64,000 nucleotides of DNA from Streptomyces parvus (GCF_032121415.1 NZ_CP135079.1:6200001-6264000); one strand, 5' to 3'; counted from the stretch's first letter, positions 42,401-50,402 are shown. Notes: generated from the letters alone by a model not told the origin. Numbers and translations are program-made.

Positions 42401-42927
42401 TGGTCGAGAACCTTGATCCGGCCGGTCTGCGGGGTGGGGTGCTTGTCGAAGATCGCGCCGACCAGGCCCTCGTACCACTCCCAGTCCCGCTCACTGGCGG
42501 ATGCGGAGTGCAGCCCGACCCAGCCGCCGCCCGCCCGGATGTACCGCTGGAGCGCGGCCCGCTCCTCCGCGTTCAGCAAGTCACCCGTCTCCGGTGTGGA
42601 GTTGGTGTTGTTGAAGACGACCGCCTGGAAGCGGTCGAGGTCCGCGTCGTTGAAGACCGAGGAGTCGGCTGTGGCCTCCACCGCGAAGCCGTGCTCGGCT
42701 CCGAGCTTCTCGACGGCCGCGACGCCCGCGGGGATCGAGGGGTGGTCGGAGTTGGTGACCTCGGAGTAGACGAGCACCCGGTACGCATCGGCTGCCTGCG
42801 CGCCGGTCGGCGACGCCACCAGCAGAGCGAGGACCAGCGCCAGGAGCGAGGTGACGGCGATGAGGGGGGACGGGCCGCCGGGGAATCGGCCGACGCGGCC
42901 GGCCCGGTGTAACGAAGGGCGTCTCAT
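39427..42927 (-). CDS. Secreted ThuA - glucose/sorbosone dehydrogenase - PKD - carbohydrate-binding multidomain protein
   Basis: 1166 aa. A signal peptide (SLLALVLALLVASPTGAQA) is followed by a ThuA-like domain (about 46-275, YRVLVYSEVTNSDHPSIPAG and GGGWVGLHSASASERDWEWY), a six-bladed PQQ-type GSDH barrel (about 285-690, DPFELAVAPDRRVFFAQRTG, GLTLDPGFAENNWLY, EIYAMGMRNPFRI, ALYVIDFG), a PKD domain (~735-830, PITYAWDFDGDGTTD), a CBM6-like segment (~920-1050, REAEHRTATGGSNGG, IEAGDWVSFDPVNL) and a second PKD (~1070-1166). Probably an extracellular sugar dehydrogenase with glycan-binding parts. Its promoter carries the LacI-type palindrome. Confidence 0.9.
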   Translation of the reverse strand: MRRPSLHRAGRVGRFPGGPSPLIAVTSLLALVLALLVASPTGAQAADAYRVLVYSEVTNSDHPSIPAGVAAVEKLGAEHGFAVEATADSSVFNDADLDRFQAVVFNNTNSTPETGDLLNAEERAALQRYIRAGGGWVGLHSASASERDWEWYEGLVGAIFDKHPTPQTGRIKVLDHAHPSTQHLPDLWERKEEWYNWRTNPTSKVHTLAQIKVRDGIDGLDEGVDHPFSWCQNYDGGRSWFTAGGHDKAAFEEEAFVQHLLGGIQWAAGAAEGDCTATRTGSFQRTPLATSDLADPFELAVAPDRRVFFAQRTGKLKVIDQETMKVSTALDFAYTPEMTSQSDGLLGLTLDPGFAENNWLYLLYSDKVEKRLNLSRFTADGNTVDPASEKRLLTVPTLRGEGRANSHMAGSLAFDKDGNLYAATGDNTDPFASDGFTPIDEGGGRRAWDAQMTAGNTNDLRGKILRITPKDDGTYSVPEGNLFAPGTEKTRPEIYAMGMRNPFRITTDPISGALMVADYGPDARQAKADRGPEGTVEYTRITEAGNFGWPYCIGDNTPFNDYDFATKTSGPKFDCSALVNDSPNNTGLRELPPAQPATVWYAYSASVEFPEVGAGGGGPMGGPVYDYDPDNAYRTKFPEYFEGKAFNYELTRRWFKTFSYQSEDQTFTDPRFGPVQAGDLQSINGIFEDMEWNQPFDADFGPDGALYVIDFGLGSGTGRGGSNEGAGIYRIDYVGDGRLPDAKISVDRDSGPDPLAVKFSSQGSGLPGDQPITYAWDFDGDGTTDSTEANPSHTYTAKGLHTARLSVTGPDELTALAVQDITVGNTRPEVTIQHPPEGGMFSFGDTIPFTVKVTDAEDDESGPIDCSRVVVQSQLGHDTHLHPLDNYTGCAGEIVTDAGDSHGPGQNLYYGITAQYEDKGAPDAPALTGSTSLTLRTSFREAEHRTATGGSNGGVEIGSRADASGGKRLIEIEAGDWVSFDPVNLKKVDSVTVGASSGGLGGTVEFRAGSPTGELLGSVKIPNTGGYEKLTSPTTELKDPGGSTTLYAVFTNPDWAPGKADLLSVDWLHFNGPGVEKKGGTKVTVKAGPASGTAPLAVSLSSAVKPAEGRTIASYHWDFGDNVKPSGTEGPTAAHTYDRKGAYTAHLTVTDNRGDTTTGAVRIDVK

Positions 42928-42968
42928 GGGGCGCTCCCTGTGCGGTAGAAGCCGACTGTGGGGTGTAT

Positions 42969-42982
42969 AGAAAGCGCTTTCT
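42969..42982. promoter_or_regulatory. LacI-type operator before the ThuA/dehydrogenase operon
   Basis: AGAAAGCGCTTTCT, a perfect 14-bp palindrome identical to the core at 35333-35346, 42 bp upstream of the minus-strand start at 42927. This places 42927-38546 in the same regulon as the importer. The surrounding 42928-43275 contains no supported gene. Confidence 0.82.
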
Positions 42983-43275
42983 GAAGTACGCCGTTCAGAG
43001 TAGGTTCAGCTCTCGGACGCGGTCAATGGGTCTGCAGGGCCCACGGCGCCGGGCGGGACGCGGCCGGTCTGCCCGGGCTGCGAGGGTCCGGCCGACCGGT
43101 CGGGCCGGGCGACGGGAGGCGCATGGTCGCGGGTGGAGGTCGGTGGCGGGGGTTACGGTCGGACTCCCGGCGGCGGTCCGCGCCGGGAGCGCTGAGTCCG
43201 CATATGTGCCGAAGCCGCGAAGCCGCCGGCACGGCGAACCCGCCGGGCCCGCCGGCCCGCCGAACGGAGTCCGGG

Positions 43276-43620
43276 ATGGCCGCCGACGCCACCATCACCG
43301 CCGCCGACGTCCGCTCGGCCGCGCTCTCCCTGCCCGACACCACCGAGAAGCCCGCTTGGGGGCTTCCGGGCGGCGGGCAAGATCTTCGCCTCGCTCGGCG
43401 ACGACGAGACGTCGATGGGCGTGAAGTGCCCCCGGGGGACCGTGCCGAGCTGATCGCCGCCGAGCCGGAGAAGTTCCTCATCCGCGAGGGGCACGACGAC
43501 CACTGCGCCTGGATGCGGGTCCGGCCGGCGGCGCTGGAGGACGCGGACGAGGTGGCCGCCATCCTCGCCGACTCCTGGCGGCAGGTCGCCCCGCGACGGT
43601 TGGCGGCGGCACATCCGGAG
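43276..43620 (+). pseudogene. Frame-damaged MmcQ/YjbR family gene
   Basis: The frame from ATG 43276 reads ADVRSAALSLPDTTEKPAWGLP, then loses similarity, then resumes with RAELIAAEPEKFLIREGHDD and AILADSWRQVAPRRLAAAHP. The missing middle (GKIFASLGDDETSMGVKCPR) is present in another frame at about 43375-43436. So a short deletion near 43366 and a second indel near 43436 shift the frame out and back. The usual stop after the RRL-AAHP end is also missing. MmcQ/YjbR proteins are ~115-residue CyaY-like DNA-binding-fold proteins. Real decay or sequencing errors are both possible. Confidence 0.75.
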
Positions 43621-43722
43621 CCGGCCGGGCCGGGGGAGGGGGACGGCCCAGAGGCGGGCGCCCGGACGGCGCGGCCCGCGGCTAGGGCTCGCGAGGGCGA
43701 TGGGCCAGACCCGCCACCCACG

Positions 43723-44625
43723 TCAGGGGCGCAGGAATCCGGTGATCCGCTCGCGCAGGCCCTGCGGGTCCAGGCCGTGGGCCGTGACGTGGTCCTCCAT
43801 CTGCCCGTACCGCCGCAGCTCGGCGCGGCCCACCCCCAGCCCCAGCACCCGGTGGGGCAGATCCCTGAGCGCTTCGCCGGCCGCAGCGGAGGAGGTGCCC
43901 GCGAGATACGGCTCCACGACCACCACGTCCGCGGTCGCGGCCGCCCCGGCGGCCCGGCGTACCCCCACCGCGTCGAAGGGCCGCACGGTCGTCGCGTACA
44001 GCACGGTGACGTCCAGCCCCTCGGTGGCGGCCAGGACGTTGTCGAGCAGGGGGCCGACGGCGATCACGGTCCCGCGCCGCCCCTCGCGCACCACGGAGAA
44101 CCCGGAACCGCCGCTCACCGGCCGCGCCACCCGGTTCTCCTGGAGCGAGAGGCGTACGTACACCCGGTCGTCGCCGGTGACCGCTTCCCGCAGCAGGGCT
44201 TCGGCCTCGTCCGGATGGCCCGGCACGTGCACCGTCCAGCCGTCGAGCGTGTCGAGCAGGGCGACATCGCCGGGTGCCATATGGGTGAAGCCTCCGGCCG
44301 GCCAGTCGTACGAGCCGGCGGCGCTCACCAGGATGCCGCCGACGCCCTGGTGCCCGAAGTCCAGCTTGACCTGCTCGAACGGTCGCTCGACCAGGAAGCT
44401 GGCGAAGGTGTGCACGATCGGCCGCATTCCCGTCAGCGCCATGCCGGCGCCGGCTCCGACCAGCAGCTGTTCCCGGATGCCGACGTTGATCACTCGGTCC
44501 GGGTGGGCGCGCCGGGCCGGGGCGAAGCCGTCGGCACTGATGTCGGCGAGCACGACGGCCAGCCGCGGCTCCTCGTCCAGGAGCTGCGAGGCGGTGCTGA
44601 TGAATCGGTCACGCATGGTGTCCAT
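43723..44625 (-). CDS. Transketolase C-terminal subunit
   Basis: 300 aa covering the pyrimidine-binding and C-terminal domains of a split transketolase: DRVINVGIREQLLVGAGAGMALTG (with the cofactor-activating Glu), a central FTHMAPGDVALL, and a C-terminal domain VTVLYATTVRPFDAVGV. It works with the N-terminal subunit encoded just upstream. ATG 44625 follows GGGAGGGA. Split transketolases often serve special sugar pathways rather than the main pentose phosphate cycle; which one is not evident. Confidence 0.9.
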   Translation of the reverse strand: MDTMRDRFISTASQLLDEEPRLAVVLADISADGFAPARRAHPDRVINVGIREQLLVGAGAGMALTGMRPIVHTFASFLVERPFEQVKLDFGHQGVGGILVSAAGSYDWPAGGFTHMAPGDVALLDTLDGWTVHVPGHPDEAEALLREAVTGDDRVYVRLSLQENRVARPVSGGSGFSVVREGRRGTVIAVGPLLDNVLAATEGLDVTVLYATTVRPFDAVGVRRAAGAAATADVVVVEPYLAGTSSAAAGEALRDLPHRVLGLGVGRAELRRYGQMEDHVTAHGLDPQGLRERITGFLRP

Positions 44626-44659
44626 GAAGGGTCCCTCCCGGGTTCTCGGTCTGCTGCGG

Positions 44660-45397
44660 TCAGTTCTTGGGCTCGACGCGGGCGACGACGGCCAGCGGCC
44701 TGCCCGGGTGGGGCGTGGTGAACGCCTCGTACAGGGCCTCGTGGTCGCGGCCGTCCACGGTCACCGCGTCCCATCCGGCGGACGCGAACCGGGAAGCGAT
44801 CCCGCCGGGCCAGCCGTGGGTGGCGGACGCGTTGTCGATCACGAGGGTGTGCAGCTGGTCGAGCCCGGCAGGGCCCGCGTGGGCGATGGCCTCGTGGTTG
44901 CTGCCCTCGTCCAGCTCGGCGTCGCCGATCAGAACCCAGACCCGGGGGTCGGTGAGGCCCTGGGCGCGTAGGCCCAGCACTGTCCCGACGGCGAGCGGCA
45001 GCCCGTGCCCCAGGGACCCACTGCCGATCTCCGCCCCCGGAACCAGCAGCCGGTCCGGGTGGTGGCCGAGCGGCGAGTCGTACGACCCGAAGCCGGGCAG
45101 CAGCCCCTCGTCGAAGAAGCCGTGTGCGGCGAGGACGGCGTAGTAGGCCATCGGCCCGTGCCCCTTGGACAGCAGGAAGCGGTCCCGCCCGGGTTCGTCG
45201 ACCGTGTCCGGTGTGACCCGGAGCACCCGGTTGTAGAGGACCCACAGGGCGTCGAGCGTGGAGTGGGCGGCCGGGGCGTGCTTCTCCGCCCCGGTCATCA
45301 GGGAGATCAGCCGGGGCAGATCCAGGAAGTCGGGCGAGGGCAGGGGTGCGGGTGCGGCCTGGCGGTCGTGGGCCGGTGCGGTTGTCGTGTTCGTCAT
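44660..45397 (-). CDS. Transketolase N-terminal subunit
   Basis: 245 aa thiamine-diphosphate-binding half: HSTLDALWVLYNRVLRVTPD, FLLSKGHGPMAYYAVLA, GSLGHGLPLAVGTVLGL, and the ThDP motif GDAELDEGSNHEAIAHA followed by NASATHGWPG. ATG 45397 lies almost exactly where a MerR-type promoter just upstream would start the transcript, and no good ribosome site precedes it, so translation may be leaderless. It is separated from the C-terminal subunit by 34 bp. Confidence 0.92.
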   Translation of the reverse strand: MTNTTTAPAHDRQAAPAPLPSPDFLDLPRLISLMTGAEKHAPAAHSTLDALWVLYNRVLRVTPDTVDEPGRDRFLLSKGHGPMAYYAVLAAHGFFDEGLLPGFGSYDSPLGHHPDRLLVPGAEIGSGSLGHGLPLAVGTVLGLRAQGLTDPRVWVLIGDAELDEGSNHEAIAHAGPAGLDQLHTLVIDNASATHGWPGGIASRFASAGWDAVTVDGRDHEALYEAFTTPHPGRPLAVVARVEPKN

Positions 45398-45404
45398 GGC
45401 CCCG

Positions 45405-45435
45405 AGCGTTCAACATCAACCAAGGTTGAGGTCAA
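45405..45435 (-). promoter_or_regulatory. MerR-type promoter of the split transketolase operon
   Basis: On the minus strand: -35 TTGACC (45435-45430), 19-bp spacer, -10 AACGCT (45410-45405). The spacer contains the dyad TCAACC-TT-GGTTGA (45429-45416). The spacing and internal dyad are those of MerR-activated promoters. The predicted start is near 45398, next to the ATG at 45397. Confidence 0.6.
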
Positions 45436-45524
45436 GCGGGGAATGCTGTTGGTGACCACCTGCCGGAGTGCGGTATTGTTCTCATGCGCGTTCGGCCAGG
45501 GGAAACCCCAGGTCAGACGGGCAG

Positions 45525-45598
<74 letters not shown>

Positions 45599-45613
45599 CT
45601 GGAGACAGTCGTC

Positions 45614-45658
45614 GATCAAGGGCTGGTTTCGGGTGAATCCGAAACCGGCCCTTTGATC
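45614..45658. terminator. Terminator between tRNA-Pro and the APC permease gene
   Basis: GATCAAGGGCTGGTTTCGG and CCGAAACCGGCCCTTTGATC form a ~19-bp stem with two imperfections and a 6-nt loop; followed by ATTTCT. It can end the tRNA transcript and the opposing permease transcript. Confidence 0.8.
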
Positions 45659-45703
45659 ATTTCTGGCGGTCGATCAGGTGGCCAGGGACGATGTGAGCCC
45701 TGT

Positions 45704-47029
45704 TCACGATGCCCGACGTGACCGGACCGAGGCGATGGCCCCCAGGGCGGCGCCGACGGCCAGCACGACGAGCCCTCTCAGCCAGACGTCCTGCTCGATC
45801 CGGGTCGCGAGCAGCACACAGGACAGGGCACCGAGCACCGGAACGACGGTCGGCGCCCGGAAGTGCGCCCGACCTGTCGCGTCGCGGCGGAGCACGAAAA
45901 GCGCGGTGTTGACGAGGAAGAACACCACCAGGAGCAACAGGACCAGCGTGGAGGCGAGCGTCGACACATCGCCGGTCAGCGCGAGGAGCAACGAGAGCAC
46001 GGTGGTCGTCGTGATGGCGGCCCACGGGGTGCGCCGTCCGGGAAGGACCTTCGTCAGAAAGCGGGGGAGGAGACCGTCCCGCGCCATGCCGTAGGCCAGA
46101 CGTGAGGACATGATCCCCGTCAGCAGGGCTCCGTTCGCGACGGCCACCAGAGCCACGGCGCCGAACAGCTCCGTGGGCACGCCTCCTGCCGCGCGGACGA
46201 CTTCGAGCAGGGGCCCGCTGGACTCCGTCAGCGCTTTCGTCGGCACGGCCGCGGACGCGGCTGCCCCGACCAGGGCGTACACCGCGCCCGCTGTGAGGAG
46301 CGCGCCGAAGAGCGCCCGAGGGTAGGAGCGGCGGGGTTCGAGGGTCTCCTCGGCCACGTTGACAGAGGTTTCGAACCCCACGAACGAGTAATAGGCGAGT
46401 ACGGCACCGCTGAGCACGGCAGCCACCGGGCCCTCGTCTGATGTGCCCAGGTCGGTGAGTCGGCCCAGATCTCCGTCGCCCCGCAGCACGATCCAGGCGC
46501 CGAGGCCGATCACCAGGAGCAGCCCGCTGACCTCGATGACCGTGGCGACGACGTTGGCCCGGGTCGACTCGCTGATGCCTCGCGCGTTCAGCAGCGCCAG
46601 CAGCGCGAGGAAGACGACCGTCACCAGCACCACGGGGAGGGTGACGAACTCGGTCAGATAGTCACCGCCGAACCCTCGGGCGAGGGCGGCCACCGAGACC
46701 ACCCCGGCGGCCAGCATGCAGAAGCCGGCGAGGAACCCCAGGAACGGCCCGTAGGCCAGAGTCGCGTAGTGGGAGGCGCCGCCGGCCCGCGGATACTTGG
46801 TGACCAGCTCCGCATACGAGGCGGCTGTCAGCAGGGCCAGGCACAGGGCCACGACCAGGGGGACCCAGATGGCGCCGCCGGACTCGGCGGCTACCTGGCC
46901 CACCAGGACGTACACGCCCGCCCCCAGGACGTCTCCCAGAATGAAGAAGTAGAGCAGCGGGGTGGTCAAGGCCTTCTTGAGCGGTGTCGACGACTCCGCG
47001 GCCGGAGACGGGGGGAAGGGAGGTTTCAC
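45704..47029 (-). CDS. APC family amino acid permease
   Basis: 441 aa, about 12 membrane helices. The first reads LLYFFILGDVLGAGVYVLVGQVA, the APC-fold unwound helix with GxGVY; YYSFVGFETSVNVAEETLEPRRSYPRA is the conserved helix 6/loop region. The GTG start at 47029 follows GGGAGG. It probably imports or exchanges an amino acid or polyamine; the ligand is not predictable. It stands alone between tRNA-Pro and the zinc-ribbon gene. Confidence 0.9.
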   Translation of the reverse strand: MKPPFPPSPAAESSTPLKKALTTPLLYFFILGDVLGAGVYVLVGQVAAESGGAIWVPLVVALCLALLTAASYAELVTKYPRAGGASHYATLAYGPFLGFLAGFCMLAAGVVSVAALARGFGGDYLTEFVTLPVVLVTVVFLALLALLNARGISESTRANVVATVIEVSGLLLVIGLGAWIVLRGDGDLGRLTDLGTSDEGPVAAVLSGAVLAYYSFVGFETSVNVAEETLEPRRSYPRALFGALLTAGAVYALVGAAASAAVPTKALTESSGPLLEVVRAAGGVPTELFGAVALVAVANGALLTGIMSSRLAYGMARDGLLPRFLTKVLPGRRTPWAAITTTTVLSLLLALTGDVSTLASTLVLLLLVVFFLVNTALFVLRRDATGRAHFRAPTVVPVLGALSCVLLATRIEQDVWLRGLVVLAVGAALGAIASVRSRRAS

Positions 47030-47111
47030 GGGCGGCGGGTACCCAGCCCGCCTTCCGGTAGTCGACCCATCCCCCTAATGCCTTCCTCGGGGAGCCGACG
47101 CGCGGGCGGGG

Positions 47112-47300
47112 TCACTCCTTGGGGGCATCTTCCCGGCCTTCGAACACCCGGCGTGCGACAGCGCCCTCGTCATCGATGAGGCCGCCGTCGGCCGGCGGAA
47201 ACACGGCACCGCAGTGTTCGCACAGCGGCCCCGTTCCCGCGGGAGTGCCGCATGCCATGCAGAAATGCCGCTTGCCCTCTTCCTTCGATGTCGCAGTCAT
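47112..47300 (-). CDS. Small zinc-ribbon protein
   Basis: 62 aa from ATG 47300 with AAGGAG 7 bp upstream. Two Cys pairs, FCMACG and CEHCG, twelve residues apart, form a rubredoxin-like/zinc-ribbon knuckle. The remainder is acidic. No family assigned. It may be a nucleic-acid or protein-interaction module; length and ribosome site support a real gene. Confidence 0.68.
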   Translation of the reverse strand: MTATSKEEGKRHFCMACGTPAGTGPLCEHCGAVFPPADGGLIDDEGAVARRVFEGREDAPKE

Positions 47301-47439
47301 GGTTCTCCTTCGTGGTGGGTTGCTGCGCCGGGTACCCGTATCCGACGAGATGACTCGGCTGCCGAGCGCGGATCGGAGGGCCGGGCGAAGCGTGAAGCCC
47401 GCCTCGTGGGTACCCACCCCTCGACGACGAGAGGATTCG

Positions 47440-48279
47440 ATGGTGTCGGGAGGGCCGGGGCCGCATGCCGAACGGGGCGGACCAGTGGAGAGCGCGGATC
47501 TCAGGGGCGGTGAATCGCTGAGTCCGCCGGTACGGGGCGTTCCGTGCTGGGTGAACGCGATGGTCGATGACCTGGCCGGGGTTCGTGCCTTCTATGGCGA
47601 GGTGCTGGACTGGACCTTCCGCTCCGGTTCGCTGGGCGACCGGTTCCTGCTCGCGACGGCAGGCGGGGAGCCCGTGGCGGGTCCGGCGGCGCACCGGCCG
47701 GGTTTCCCCGCCGCGTCGGTGTGGACGCCCTACTTCGCCGTCCGGGACGTGGATGCCACGGCGGCACGGATCCAGGAACGCGGCGCCACGGTCGCGGCGG
47801 GGCCCATGGCGCTGGGGAATGGGCGGGTCGGCCTGGCGGCGGATCCCGACGGGGCGACGTTCGGGTTCTAGGAGGGCCCCACGTCGCCCTGGCTCCCGGG
47901 CGAGGGCCGGGCGCCGGCGCGGCTCGATCTGCAGACCCGCGACGTGTTCCACGCCGCCATGTTCTACGGCGACGTCCTCGACTGGGCCTTGGAGGCCATC
48001 GACATCCTCTACCGGGGCGACCATGTTCTGGTGACGCTGAAGGGCCGGGTGGTTCGCTCCCTCCAGGGCGGCAGTGTGCAGACTGCGCCGCAACCTCATC
48101 TGCGCCCCCGCTGGCTCGTCAGCTTCGTCGTGGACGACATGGAGCAGGCCGTCTCGGCGGCCATGAGAGCGGGGGGCGAGAGGCCCCGGCCTTCCTCCAC
48201 CTGGACTCCGGAGGGCTTTTCCCGGGTCCTGCAGGACCCCGAAGGGAGGTTGTTCTCCCTCGCCCACCGGGAGACCTGA
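47440..48279 (+). pseudogene. Two-domain VOC (glyoxalase-like) gene with internal amber codon
   Basis: A single frame encodes both vicinal-oxygen-chelate halves. The first (VPCWVNAMVDDLAGVRAFYG, then AVRDVDATAARIQERGATVA) ends GATFGF-TAG at 47869-47871; the frame continues without any shift as EGPTSPWLPGEGRAPARLDLQ and a second VOC domain (FHAAMFYGDVLDWA, then VVDDMEQAVSAAMRAGG) to the stop at 48277-48279. The family reads F/L-W-E-G at this point, so TAG most simply derives from TGG (Trp). The full length would be ~279 aa, like CFP30B-type proteins. It is either inactivated or expressed as two pieces. Confidence 0.8.
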
Positions 48280-48488
48280 CGCCGGGCGGGGAAGCCGGAA
48301 CCTGTGTTACAAATTGTCGTTCGGTCCTCGTGGCCGGTTGGTCGGCGGCTGTTCGGACGGAAGCAGTTCCGCAAGCGGCCCTCCATCGTCGTGCTCGATT
48401 CCCCTTGAGCCCGCCGAGGGGCCGTGAAGGAGCGCACCTCCGTCCCGCCGGTGCCTGCGAGGCTACGTTTCCGAGGCGAGGAGCCCAC

Positions 48489-50189
48489 GTGGGCGACGGG
48501 GCAGGCACATCGGTCCAGGTGGTCGTTGAGCGCGAGCTGGCCGCTGCGCTGGACCGCTTGGACGTCGGCGTGTTCGCGCTCGACGGCCAGGAGCGGATCG
48601 TCTGGGCCAACGCGGCGTCCTTGGCCATCCTCTCGTGTTCTGCCCCGGAGGTCGTCGGCCGGGACCTCCACGCGCTGTTTCACCCCGACGGCCGGCAGGT
48701 GCCGGCGCCGCGGGCGTACGGCGACGGCGTGGGGACGCCGTCCGCCCCTACCGGGGACCGGACGTGCCTGGTGCGGGGCGACGGGTCGCCCCTGCCGGTG
48801 CGGTGGTTTCCCCTGCCTCTCCGGCCCGAGGGCGAATGCGGTGTGCGCCTGTGCGCCTTCGATGCCGATGACGGCGGGTCGGGGAACCGCCCTGCCGGAG
48901 AGTCCGTTTCCACGCGCGTCCTGTCGGAGCGGGATCGACTGGCTCTGCTGGCCGACACCACCGCCCAGCTGATCGACAACATCGACGTGGACGAAGCCTT
49001 GCGCAGAGTGGTGAAGCTGATGCTGCCACGGCTCGGCGACTGGGCGGTCATCGATCTGATCACGGAGACGGACGAGGTGAACCGGTCGCTCGTGGTCCAC
49101 GCCCACGCGGACGGACTGAAGGCGCGCCAGGATCTCCAGGGGCCCATGCCACCCGTGCCCGCGTCGTCACCCATGCCGCTGTCCAAAGCCCTGCGCGGGG
49201 TGGCCTCCACCCTCGCCGGACCCAGGACCTACGACGTACCGCCCGACAGCGCGGTGGCGGTGGAGCAGCGGAAGCTGTTCGCCGCGACCGGCATCGAGAC
49301 GGCGGCCATCGCCCCCGTCAAGGGGCCGAGCGAGGTCCTCGGCGCCATCACACTGGGGCGCACCGCGGGCGAGGACCCCTTCACCTCCGCCGACCTGGGG
49401 CTGCTGGAGGACATCGGCCGGCGCATCGGCCTCGCCCTGGAGAACGCCCGCCACTACCAGCGCCAACGCCAGGTCGCCGCGACGATGCAGCGCTACCTCC
49501 TGCCCCAGCTGCCACGGCTGGCCGGGGTGGAGATGACGGCGCGCTACCTTCCGGCACCGGACGCCTCCCACGTCGGCGGCGACTGGTACGACGCCTTCGC
49601 GCTTCCCGACGGCGACACCGCTCTGGTCATCGGCGATGTCGTCGGTCACGACCTGGAAGCCGCTGCGGGTATGGCCCAGCTGCGCAACATGCTGCGCGCC
49701 TACACCTGGGCGCAGGACGATCCGCCGAACCGCACCGTCGAACGCCTGGACCGGGCCATGGGCCACATCACCGATGTTTCCATGGCCACCCTGGTCCTGG
49801 CCAGACTGACCACCGGCACCGCCGGGCGTCAGTCCCTGCGCTGGACCAACGCGGGCCACCCGCCTCCCTTGCTCCTCGACTCCGTCGGCGGGGCGCGGTT
49901 CCTCGACGAAGGCAGAGGGATTCTTCTCGGAGCCTCCACCGGCCCCCCACGGCCCGAGGGCCTTGTCGACCTGCTTCCGGGCTCGACGCTCCTCTTCTAC
50001 ACCGACGGCCTCATCGAATCCCGCCGCCACCCCCTTGACACCGGTCTGAAGAGGCTGCGCGAAGAGGCCGCCGAGCTGAACCATCGGCAACTGGACGACT
50101 TCGTGGACCAGTTGCTCGTGCGGTCACGCCCCGCCGACAACGACGACGACGTCGCCCTGCTCGCCATCCGCATTCCGGGGGCGCGCTGA
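48489..50189 (+). CDS. PAS-GAF-PP2C (SpoIIE-type) phosphatase
   Basis: 566 aa from GTG 48489 with GAGGCGAGGA upstream. A PAS domain (about 10-110, LDRLDVGVFALDGQERIVWAN), a GAF domain (about 150-310, LLADTTAQLIDNIDVDEALRR) and a PP2C/SpoIIE phosphatase domain (about 330-560). Metal Asp residues lie in HVGGDWYDAF and IGDVVGHD, and NAGHPPPLLL, FYTDGLIESR and DDDVALLAIR follow. Such proteins dephosphorylate anti-anti-sigma factors in response to signals sensed by PAS/GAF. The frame is open upstream, but similarity begins here. Confidence 0.92.
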   Translation: MGDGAGTSVQVVVERELAAALDRLDVGVFALDGQERIVWANAASLAILSCSAPEVVGRDLHALFHPDGRQVPAPRAYGDGVGTPSAPTGDRTCLVRGDGSPLPVRWFPLPLRPEGECGVRLCAFDADDGGSGNRPAGESVSTRVLSERDRLALLADTTAQLIDNIDVDEALRRVVKLMLPRLGDWAVIDLITETDEVNRSLVVHAHADGLKARQDLQGPMPPVPASSPMPLSKALRGVASTLAGPRTYDVPPDSAVAVEQRKLFAATGIETAAIAPVKGPSEVLGAITLGRTAGEDPFTSADLGLLEDIGRRIGLALENARHYQRQRQVAATMQRYLLPQLPRLAGVEMTARYLPAPDASHVGGDWYDAFALPDGDTALVIGDVVGHDLEAAAGMAQLRNMLRAYTWAQDDPPNRTVERLDRAMGHITDVSMATLVLARLTTGTAGRQSLRWTNAGHPPPLLLDSVGGARFLDEGRGILLGASTGPPRPEGLVDLLPGSTLLFYTDGLIESRRHPLDTGLKRLREEAAELNHRQLDDFVDQLLVRSRPADNDDDVALLAIRIPGAR

Positions 50190-50402
50190 GCGCGCGGTGG
50201 CCGAACGCGAGCGCGTCGACCCCAGGGTGGGGGATGCGGACCTCCTCCGCCCGAAGGGCGTCCGGAGTACAGACGGCTCAGTTGCAGAAGGCGGTGTCCG
50301 TCGCGGACATGACTGCCTTCGCGCTCTTCTCCGCGTCGCTGAAGGTTCCGGGGAGAGCGGTCACGAGCGGCCGTCGTCGGCCCATGGGTCAGAGTGGAGC
50401 CC

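Noticed and set aside
43123..44721. 532-codon plus-strand frame running into the transketolase region
   Set aside because: Only 43276-43620 resembles a protein family; the remainder is antisense to the transketolase C-terminal subunit.
47721..48488. 256-codon N-terminal extension of the PP2C phosphatase
   Set aside because: It overlaps the VOC gene in another frame and shows no domain; the PAS domain and a good ribosome site begin at 48489.
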